A stretch of DNA of 6,038 nt from an uncultured Ruminococcus sp. (GTDB lineage Bacteria > Bacillota > Clostridia > Oscillospirales > Acutalibacteraceae): positions 1 to 6,038 of the forward strand of contig CACZSM010000178.1 of the NCBI GenBank assembly GCA_902783815.1, written 5' to 3'. A program made the translations under genes and the position numbers. Below, in pieces: positions 1 to 5,900 of the stretch. The notes under the pieces were generated by a model. The model did no database searches, was not told where the DNA came from, and was given only the letters and a program-made list of their open reading frames with translations. How positions within the stretch are numbered: the first letter of the stretch is position 1; every line of letters begins with the position of its first letter.

Positions 1-1008
1 GACAGAAATTTTACATATTATGCTGTTGATAAGCGCAGACCGGATGCAGTAGAGATTTGCTCGGAAAAATATACGGATCGCAGAACTGTTCAGCTGCCAT
101 CGTCTGCGGCTTCACTTTTCTGGGATGCTGAAAGCGAAAGATGCTTTGCACTGCTTGAAAACGGTGTATATGACCTCTCGGAAAATGTTTTCATATCCTC
201 TCAGGTGCCTGGAGCGGATGCTGTTTTCAATGGACACTTCTGCTTTGATAAAAGCGGTGGGGTTTACAGGTTTTCCGCAGAGAACGGTTTTTCACTTGTA
301 ACAAAATGTTCTTGTGAGAATTTATGTGTTGCCTCAGATGGTACAATATTTGCTTCATCAGGGGATAAAATATTTATTATGGATGAAAATGGTGAAGCTG
401 TTTCCTCATACAGTGGTTCCGGAGAAATAGACTGTATCATGTCAAGCGGTAAAAACACTGTATTTGTATGTGATGAAAAAGTATGTTCTCTGGATACTTC
501 TCTTTTCAAAAAAGAGAAAATTGATATACCGGACGAAAGTTCGGATACGGTTTCTTCTGAAATCCCGGAGGATCACAGTGAATCCTTTTCTGAAACGGAA
601 CCAAGTGTTACAGAGCCGGAACTGAGAAGCAGTGTGTATAATATTGAGGATGGGATGATAAAGCAAATTCCTCCGGGAACGGTTGCTTCAGTATTTCTCA
701 AAAATATTGATTATCACGGCGGTAAAGTAAGTTTGTGGGATCGTCAGAATAAGATGACATCCAGCGGCAGACTCGGAACAGGTTGGACTCTGCATTTCTC
801 CACAGATAGTGATGAAGAGATTTTCCAGATAATTGTATCAGGTGATCTTACCGGAGAAGGGAATACCAATACTATGGATGTAAAGGCTTTATCAGAATAT
901 TTCCTCGGAAAGAATGAACTTGATGAAAAACAGAAAGCTGCCGCAGATATAGATGTCAGCGGCAAAGTTGATATGAATGATATGTATGATATCTTTTGCA
1001 GCTATTGA
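1..1008 (+). CDS. Dockerin-containing secreted protein with beta-propeller-like region (5' end missing)
   Basis: The frame is open from base 1 to the TGA at 1006-1008, so this is the last 335 residues of a longer gene; the GTG at 205 is internal, not the start. Residues about 35-175 show blade-like repeats of the 'DGTIFASSGDKIFIMDENGE' kind, about 40 residues apart, as in PQQ/NHL-type beta-propellers; the exact family is not recognised. Residues about 178-212 are a Ser/Glu/Pro/Thr-rich linker. Residues about 219-280 form a small beta module with a GTG motif (RLGTGWTLHF), a type I often associate with clostridial dockerins. Residues 281-335 are a type I dockerin: two Ca-binding loops (GDLTGEGNTNTMD and DIDVSGKVDMND) separated by ALSEYFLG. 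Dockerins bind cohesins on scaffoldin or cell-surface proteins, so the product is probably extracellular, although the signal peptide lies outside the window. No catalytic domain is visible in this part. Dockerin is confident; the propeller is inference. Confidence 0.88.
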   Translation, partial: DRNFTYYAVDKRRPDAVEICSEKYTDRRTVQLPSSAASLFWDAESERCFALLENGVYDLSENVFISSQVPGADAVFNGHFCFDKSGGVYRFSAENGFSLVTKCSCENLCVASDGTIFASSGDKIFIMDENGEAVSSYSGSGEIDCIMSSGKNTVFVCDEKVCSLDTSLFKKEKIDIPDESSDTVSSEIPEDHSESFSETEPSVTEPELRSSVYNIEDGMIKQIPPGTVASVFLKNIDYHGGKVSLWDRQNKMTSSGRLGTGWTLHFSTDSDEEIFQIIVSGDLTGEGNTNTMDVKALSEYFLGKNELDEKQKAAADIDVSGKVDMNDMYDIFCSY

Positions 1009-1044
1009 TTTATCTGCTGAGCAGAAAACTACAGGGAAATAAAC

Positions 1045-1078
1045 AGAAGCCGCCATATCCGGACATATGACAGCTTCT
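1045..1078 (-). terminator. Candidate terminator hairpin for the bioY-DUF1284 operon
   Basis: An imperfect stem-loop lies in the 105-base gap between two convergent genes. The outer stem is AGAAGC with GCTTCT (6 bp), then a G-C pair flanked by two mismatches, then an inner stem CATAT with ATATG and a 6-base loop. Read on the minus strand it lies 36 bases past the DUF1284 stop and is followed by a T-rich run (GTTTATTT), as expected of an intrinsic terminator. On the plus strand it is followed by A-rich sequence, so it is a poor terminator for the dockerin gene. A weaker 5-bp hairpin (1013-1025, TCTGC/GCAGA) lies just after the dockerin stop and has no T run. The stem is not strong, hence moderate confidence. 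Confidence 0.42.
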
Positions 1079-1113
1079 TCAAAAATAATACTTGTAAGCG
1101 CAGTAAAGGTACA

Positions 1114-1497
1114 TCATAACTTGTTAAGACAAATGCTGATCCAGGAGCAGTCACCACAGACTGCTCTTATTTTTTCAGGGTCGTCTGATATTATCTCAGC
1201 AGCGGATTCAAGTTTACTCCATCGTAATACCTGTCCGAACTCCAAGCCGCAGAAATTCAGAAAATTCTTGTCTATCCTTCTCACCTTTTCATTTGTGACG
1301 CATTTTTTACCAGTTCTGTTCGGACAGCATGAACAGATAATATCACATTCCTCTGTCAGTCTTATGAGGGGGTCATATTTTTTCAGCAGACCGAGTATGG
1401 CACTCATATTTCTTACGAATTCTTCATTGTAACCCTTGCCTACAAAGAATCCTGCGCACAGACAATGATGCGGCCGCAAACACAATATTTCGCTCAT
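1114..1497 (-). CDS. DUF1284 family cysteine-rich protein (putative metal or Fe-S binding)
   Basis: This is a complete 127-residue protein, the usual length for DUF1284. Family hallmarks are visible: an N-terminal LRPHHCLC motif (residues 7-14) and GKGYNEEFVRNM (residues 20-31), then DIICSCCPN (52-60), C66, and a C-terminal CGDCSW...C pattern (C114, C117, C123). Twelve cysteines in a small soluble protein support the existing suggestion that the family binds an iron-sulphur cluster or another metal; the function is unknown. No signal peptide or membrane segment is seen, so it should be cytoplasmic. Its ATG overlaps the bioY TGA by four bases (ATGA) and no good Shine-Dalgarno precedes it, so translation is probably coupled to bioY. 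It should therefore share BirA control and may have a role linked to biotin, but that link is inference from context only. Confidence 0.9.
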   Translation of the reverse strand: MSEILCLRPHHCLCAGFFVGKGYNEEFVRNMSAILGLLKKYDPLIRLTEECDIICSCCPNRTGKKCVTNEKVRRIDKNFLNFCGLEFGQVLRWSKLESAAEIISDDPEKIRAVCGDCSWISICLNKL

Positions 1498-2036
1498 AGC
1501 TTGATTATTTTGCTTAGACGGTTTACAATTACTGCCGAAAGCACAATTTTTATAGCATCAAAAGCAATGAAAGGAGTAACGCAGAATCCCAGGGATGTAG
1601 CAAAATCATACTTTGTTACAAACATGAACCAGGGAGTTCCGAAAGCATAGCATACGAGAACACCGAGTGACATTGAGATAAGCAGTGCCGGAAGGCTGCG
1701 GTCGAACTTTTCGGCTGCAAAGCCGACTATAATTGCGGTAAAAATAAAACCGATGATATAACCCCCGGTACAGCCGCAAAGTATGCCGACTCCACCCGTC
1801 ATGCCGGCGAACACAGGCAGACCGACGGCGCCAAGAAGGACATAAACCAATACGCAGGCAGCGCCGCTTTTGCATCCAAGAAGGGCGGCAGCCGTACAAA
1901 CCGCAAAGGTCTGGAGAGTTATCGGGACATCACCTATTGTTACAGATACTATTGAGCAAACGCAAAGCGCAGCTGCAAGTACGGCAGTATAGACCATATG
2001 AATCAAAGAACGATGCTGTGCCGGGTGATTTGACAC
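1494..2036 (-). CDS. bioY: Biotin transporter BioY (ECF S-component)
   Basis: The product is the biotin-binding membrane subunit of an energy-coupling factor transporter. From the GTG at 2036 it has 180 residues, normal for BioY, with about six hydrophobic helices. Family motifs seen are ITLQTF (residues 39-44), GLPVFAG with the following GG (72-81), a GCTGGYIIGF segment (88-97, where BioY usually has GPTGGY), and PFIAFDAIKI near the C-terminus, including the conserved Asp and Lys. No EcfA/EcfT (bioM/bioN) genes are nearby, so it probably uses a shared ECF module encoded elsewhere. The frame stays open upstream to an ATG at 2219, but that lies upstream of the promoter and operator, so such a start is excluded. 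Among later in-frame choices (TTG 2102, GTG 2036, TTG 2006, ATG 1997) none has a well-placed Shine-Dalgarno; GTG 2036 is chosen on protein length. The family is very confident; the start is not. Confidence 0.9.
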   Translation of the reverse strand: MSNHPAQHRSLIHMVYTAVLAAALCVCSIVSVTIGDVPITLQTFAVCTAAALLGCKSGAACVLVYVLLGAVGLPVFAGMTGGVGILCGCTGGYIIGFIFTAIIVGFAAEKFDRSLPALLISMSLGVLVCYAFGTPWFMFVTKYDFATSLGFCVTPFIAFDAIKIVLSAVIVNRLSKIIKL

Positions 2037-2085
2037 CAGATTTTTTTCTTTTTCAGTATTCCTTTTTCCTTCAATCCTTTTTTTA

Positions 2086-2109
2086 TTACCTGTTTCAGAC
2101 AACAGGTAA
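2086..2109 (-). promoter_or_regulatory. Strong stem-loop (inverted repeat) in the bioY leader
   Basis: A perfect 9-bp inverted repeat, TTACCTGTT and AACAGGTAA, surrounds a 6-base loop (GTCTGA on the minus strand). It lies about 15 bases downstream of the -10 box, so it would form within the first roughly 30 nucleotides of the bioY transcript. On the minus strand it is followed by A-rich, not T-rich, sequence, so it is not an intrinsic terminator. It could be a 5' RNA-stabilising hairpin or a second DNA operator. Structure is seen directly; role is inference. Confidence 0.6.
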
Positions 2110-2123
2110 ACTATTCCAATACG

Positions 2124-2152
2124 ATTATATAATATCCTCAGTCTATTGTCAA
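2124..2152 (-). promoter_or_regulatory. Consensus sigma-A promoter of the bioY-DUF1284 operon
   Basis: On the minus strand the -35 box TTGACA (2152-2147) and the -10 box TATAAT (2129-2124) both match consensus exactly and are 17 bases apart. Transcription should begin around 2115-2118. The -35 box lies inside the proximal half of the BirA-type operator, so repressor binding would block RNA polymerase. The expected start point rules out a bioY start codon at 2219. Confidence 0.88.
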
Positions 2153-2178
2153 CTGTTTTTTTAATATAGGTTGACAAT
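2145..2178. promoter_or_regulatory. BirA (biotin repressor) operator
   Basis: Two 10-base half-sites, ATTGTCAACC and AGTTGACAAT in minus-strand orientation, form an inverted repeat with a 14-base AT-rich spacer. They match each other at 9 of 10 positions. This is the layout known for Firmicutes BirA sites (TTGTwAACC, a spacer of 14 or 15, and its complement), here with C in place of the more usual A or T. It sits directly upstream of bioY, a standard BirA target, and covers the -35 box. Biotinyl-AMP-bound BirA would repress transcription when biotin is sufficient. No birA gene is in the window. Confidence 0.83.
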
Positions 2179-2180
2179 CT

Positions 2181-2203
2181 GCTTCCTGCAAATGCAGAAA
2201 AGC
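2181..2203. other. Small imperfect hairpin upstream of the BirA operator
   Basis: GCTT and AAGC enclose CTGC-AAAT-GCAG, with a 1x2 internal loop between the two 4-bp stems. It lies between the end of the DUF6514-like gene and the bioY operator. On the minus strand it could hinder readthrough from the upstream gene, but no T tract follows, so I do not call it a terminator. Confidence 0.25.
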
Positions 2204-2285
2204 AAAATGGTACAGCCAAGCCGTAACAAAACCGGACACTGACTCTGCATCTGCCTGACGGTGAATCACGGAAATATAAGAATCG

Positions 2286-2600
2286 TTAACAGCTGCAATG
2301 TTGTTTTCTGAAATTGACCGCAGCGGCTGAATTGCTGAAAGATAAAGCATTGGAGTTTTCAGACAAAAAATCTTCTGTTACATCCATGAGATGCTCCGGG
2401 TAGAGTTTTTCTTCAACTATCAGATCAAAAAGAGATCGTACAAACTCAAAATCATCTGAAATATCCTCGACCGCAGAGATTTTATTCTTTTCACGGATGG
2501 ATATACCATAAACTATTGCTGTTCCGAAATCCTCTGATACTGCAATTGAGGAAGTCAGATAATAAGTGAACTGTCCGTTTGACCTGCACATTTTTATCAT
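2286..2600 (-). CDS. DUF6514-like small protein of unknown function
   Basis: This is a 104-residue predicted cytoplasmic protein with no signal peptide or membrane helix. Residues about 12-79 resemble the clostridial DUF6514 family as I remember it: a YYLT start, YGISI, VEDISDDFEFVRSLFDLI, then KLYPEHLMDVTEDFL. The start ATG at 2600 is well supported: AAAAGGA lies nine bases upstream, and a TATAAT box lies about 45 bases upstream. The last 25 residues (SENSNALSF to the terminal HCSC) look unconserved and follow a six-T run on the coding strand, so a late frameshift or simple tail divergence is possible. It is transcribed in the same direction as bioY, but bioY has its own strong promoter, so they need not form one operon. 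Function is unknown. Confidence 0.75.
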   Translation of the reverse strand: MIKMCRSNGQFTYYLTSSIAVSEDFGTAIVYGISIREKNKISAVEDISDDFEFVRSLFDLIVEEKLYPEHLMDVTEDFLSENSNALSFSNSAAAVNFRKQHCSC

Positions 2601-2609
2601 AAGATCATG

Positions 2610-2616
2610 TCCTTTT
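2610..2616 (-). promoter_or_regulatory. Ribosome binding site of the DUF6514-like gene
   Basis: AAAAGGA on the minus strand lies nine bases before the ATG at 2600 and decides this start. An ATG at 2607, closer to the site, runs into a stop after three codons. Confidence 0.65.
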
Positions 2617-2644
2617 AATAAGAATAGAATTTCTTTACCCGGAT

Positions 2645-2673
2645 ATTATACAATAAAACAATACTCATATTTG
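2645..2673 (-). promoter_or_regulatory. Candidate promoter of the DUF6514-like gene
   Basis: A perfect TATAAT (2650-2645 on the minus strand) would give a transcript with a 5' UTR of about 38 bases before the ATG at 2600. The -35 region at 17-base spacing reads CAAATA, a poor match, so a regulator or weak basal expression is possible. Confidence 0.48.
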
Positions 2674-2684
2674 AGATAATAAAG

Positions 2685-2705
2685 TCGAACATTACAGTGT
2701 TCCGA
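2685..2705. promoter_or_regulatory. Inverted repeat upstream of the DUF6514-like promoter
   Basis: GAACA, six bases and TGTTC form a short palindrome (2687-2702). With one bulged base it extends to TCGAACA and TGTTCCGA. It lies just upstream of the weak -35 box, where an activator could bind. It is not a LexA box, because the GAAC and GTTC halves are eight bases apart rather than four. Confidence 0.3.
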
Positions 2706-2824
2706 TTGGACAGTAAAAATATATTTTAGTGCAGGTGCGGCGCTGAGATACAGAAAAGTCTTTGTCAGGTGTTGTCTTAGTATTTTTGTGAAAAAAATAA
2801 GTGTAAGATTATAAAAAATGCCAA

Positions 2825-2853
2825 TGGAGTTATTTGCAAAAATGTTATATAAT
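2825..2853 (+). promoter_or_regulatory. Candidate promoter of the LRR surface protein gene
   Basis: A perfect TATAAT (2848-2853) has TGGAGT at the 17-base-spaced -35 position, three of six matches to consensus. Transcription would start near 2860 and leave a 5' UTR of about 90 bases. A second weaker candidate is TTGTGA (2786) with TATAAA (2810), 18 bases apart. The rest of the 348-base gap (2601-2948) holds no ORF or RNA gene that I can recognise. Confidence 0.42.
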
Positions 2854-2894
2854 TGAAACTGGAATTTTGCTGTGAATTGGATGTTTATACCATT

Positions 2895-2907
2895 TACAGT
2901 AACTGTA
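2895..2907 (+). other. Short palindrome in the 5' UTR of the LRR gene
   Basis: TACAG-TAA-CTGTA can form a 5-bp hairpin, and nearby ACC (2889-2891) and GGT (2910-2912) could extend it after an internal loop. It is weak and lies 30 bases before the ribosome binding site. It is too small for a known riboswitch. Confidence 0.25.
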
Positions 2908-2936
2908 GAGGTTCCCTGTATAAAAAATATCTGATC

Positions 2937-2941
2937 GGAGG
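2937..2941 (+). promoter_or_regulatory. Strong ribosome binding site of the LRR gene
   Basis: GGAGG lies seven bases before the ATG at 2949. It is the best Shine-Dalgarno in the window and fixes this start together with the signal peptide that follows. Confidence 0.85.
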
Positions 2942-2948
2942 TAATTTA

Positions 2949-5900
2949 ATGAAAAAAAGAATTCTCAGTGCTCTGCTTGCCGCCATGATAGTGGCTTCTG
3001 CTTCGGCGGCTGTTGTACCAGTAGCGTTTGATGCTGATATCACTGTATCAGCCGCAACTGCCGTCAGTGACTTTTCCTATTCCGTGAAGGATGGTGTAGC
3101 TACTATTACGGCCTATGACGGAACTGAAACAGAAATTGAGATACCAGGATATATCAACAGTATGCCTGTTGTGATCGGTAACTCTGCTTTCAGAAACAAG
3201 GATTTTACATCTGTTGTGATCGGTGAGGGCGTTACGGAAATTGAAGCCAGTGCTTTCTATTCCTGTAAAAAATTGACATCAATAACTTTTCCGTCAACAC
3301 TTAAAAAGATCGGTGCAAGTGCTTTGGGATACTGTTCGGCAATGAAAACGCTTTCTTTTCCCTCAAACCTTGAAGAGATAGGAAATTATGCTTTCAGGGG
3401 TTTAAGCTCTCTGGAAGGTGATATAGTAATACCGGCAAGCGTTAAGAGTGTAGGCAGTTTTGCTTTCGGAAATTGTGACAAGTTGAATGGTGTGGAATTC
3501 AAGTCTGATGATACAGCCATGAGCAATGATCTTTTCTACTGCTGTACTAATCTTAAAAGTGTCAGACTGCCGGCTAATGCAGAGTCGATACCGAATGATC
3601 TGTTTTATTTGTGCAGCTCGCTTGAAAGTATAACTATCCCATCGAATGTAACGACAATAGGCTCAAGTGCTTTCAATAGCTGTAAAGCGCTTACTTCTAT
3701 TGTGATACCATCAAAGGTAACATCATTTGGCAACAGCTGTTTTTCAGGCTGTTCTGCGCTTAAGAGCATTAATATTCCGGAAAATGTTACTTTATTATCA
3801 GATTCCTTGTTCTATGGCTGTTCTGCGCTGACATATATGCCTATACATGATAAAGTGACTACTATAGGCACCTCTGCCTTTTCAAATTCAGGCATTACAT
3901 CACTTAATATTCCGGATTCTGTTGAAACTATAAAGTCAAATGCTTTCTATTCTTGTAATTCTCTTACACAGGCAACTATACCTTCAACAGTGAAGATCGT
4001 AGGAGATAATGTGTTCATGTATTGTGCAGGAATTAAAAATGTTGTCCTGAAAAGTTCGGAAACAACTTATGGCACAGGTTTGTTACGCTACTGTACTGCC
4101 GTTGAAAGCGTCACACTGCCAAGCGGTATAAAAAAGATCCCAGGCTACTTCTTCTATGGCTGTACGGCTCTTGAAAATGTCACCATACCATCCAGTGTGG
4201 AAACTATCGAAAACAATGTTTTCCAGAATACTGCAATAAAGACCTTAAAGCTGCCGAGTGGCCTGACAAGTATTGGAGCAAGCTGCTTCTCAGGCTGCAA
4301 GAACCTTACAGTCATGAATTTCCCGTCAGGCATCACATCATATCCGAATAATCTTTTCCAGAATTGTACTTCTCTTACAGAGATCCCGATAAACGACAAT
4401 ATCACACAGTTCGGTTCAAATGTTTTCTCAGGCTGCACAGGTCTTAATGCGGTGACAGTGCCGGAAACTGTAACAAAGATCGGCACAAGCTGCTTTGACA
4501 GCTGCTCGTCACTTTTATCCCTTACAATTCCATCTAACTTAACGGAAATACCTAATTCGCTTTGCTATAACTGTAAAGCTCTTGTAATTGTCAATATTCC
4601 TTCAGGCGTAAAAACGATAGGCTCAAATGCCTTTAGCGGCTGTGTATCACTGAAAAGCCTGACTCTTCCAAACGGTCTGGAAACGATAAACAGTGGCGCA
4701 TTCAATTCTATGAAGGCAATGGACTCTATAACAATACCGGAAACAGTCACTACTATTGGAGATTCTGCATTCGCTTATTCAGGACTCACTTCAATAACAA
4801 TACCGGCATCTGTAACAAGCATGGGTACATATCTTTTCAACAACTGTGATAGTCTTACTAAGGTAGAGCTTAAAAATCCTATTGAAAAGCTGCCGATAGG
4901 TACATTTTATTACTGTGATTCAATGTATGAATATGAGATACCTGAGGGAGTAAAAGAGGTAGGCAATTACGCTTTCTACGGCAATAAGCTGCTCAAGGAT
5001 ATCTATTTCCCAAGCACGATAGAAAAGATAGGTACAACAGGCAATTTCCAGAACTATGCTGATATTACCATGTATGGATATGAAGGTACTGTTGTAAAGG
5101 AAATAGCCGAATCAAAGGGCTATCATTATGCTGACAGAACGGCAGGTATCACGAGCTTAAAGGATACGGCTACAGGTATAATTGTAAAGGGCAATTTTGA
5201 AAAAGGTACTGCTTTGAAGGTAACGGAGCTTAAGGATCAGTATTTTGAGTATCCGTCAAATACGGAGATCATTCCGGATATGTGCTATGAGATAAAGCTG
5301 GTAAAGAACGGCAATGTAATTGCGCCTGTTTCGGATATGATGGTATATGTTCCTGCACAGTATGAAAAATCTGATAAGCTTAAAGTCATGACAATGGATC
5401 TGGATGCAGAAACAGGAGCAGAATCTACATTCAACTATGCAAACGGATACATCAGAGTTGTAATGGCAAAAAGCGGTATTTTTGCGGCACAGGATTACAA
5501 TAACCTCAAACTCCTTGTATCAATGGACAGAAATATCATAAACACAGATCACGGAGCATCAATAAGTGCAAAGTTAGCCGGAAACTATGGCAGCAACTAC
5601 AGGTATTCTATGCTTACCCGTTTGTCCGGTACGGAGGAATGGACGACACAGACCAATTATTCAACAACAAACAGTTGGACCTTTGCTCCGGGTGAGAAGG
5701 GCGTATATGATATTCTTATCAAGGGCAAGGATGGCTGGAATAAGGAAGTAGAACAGCTGCTGACTCTTAAGGTCAATAACTTTGTTGTCAATAAGTCATC
5801 AATAGAGAATAAGGATATCACTCTTGGAGAGTCATTCGTATTCAAGGCTAAGGCAGAGGAAGGAACAGAAGAATACCAGTATTCATATAAGTATTTCCCT

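Noticed and set aside
205..1008. GTG at 205 as the start of the dockerin gene
   Set aside because: The same frame is open to base 1 with propeller-like protein sequence, and no ribosome site precedes the GTG, so the gene begins before the window.
1067..1650. Plus-strand ORFs opposite DUF1284 and bioY (1067-1432 and 1465-1650)
   Set aside because: They lie antisense to two genes with clear family motifs and show no recognisable protein features or ribosome sites.
2037..2219. Upstream extension of bioY to the ATG at 2219
   Set aside because: The extension contains the promoter and operator and encodes no BioY-like sequence. The 180-residue form already has the normal family length.
2138..2350. 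Minus-strand ORF of 70 codons between the DUF6514-like gene and bioY
   Set aside because: It runs through the BirA operator and overlaps the end of the DUF6514-like gene, has no clear ribosome site and resembles no family I know. A link to the DUF6514-like gene by frameshift cannot be excluded but has no positive support.
2687..2702. GAAC...GTTC as a LexA (SOS) box
   Set aside because: The halves are eight bases apart, while the Gram-positive LexA site has four.
2730..2760. A CTGAGA-containing stretch resembling part of a TPP riboswitch (AGGTGCGGCGCTGAGA)
   Set aside because: The second conserved half with its CTGGATAAT-like core is absent, and the downstream gene is an LRR surface protein, not a thiamine gene. 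Most likely chance.
4154..4750. Minus-strand ORFs opposite the LRR array (also 5657-5917)
   Set aside because: They are shadows of the repeat-coding strand, have repeat-derived composition and lack ribosome sites.
3165..5129. Regular 69-base repeats as a CRISPR array or minisatellite
   Set aside because: The repeats are diverged in DNA, lie in one open frame and give a clear LRR_5 protein pattern, so the period comes from the protein.
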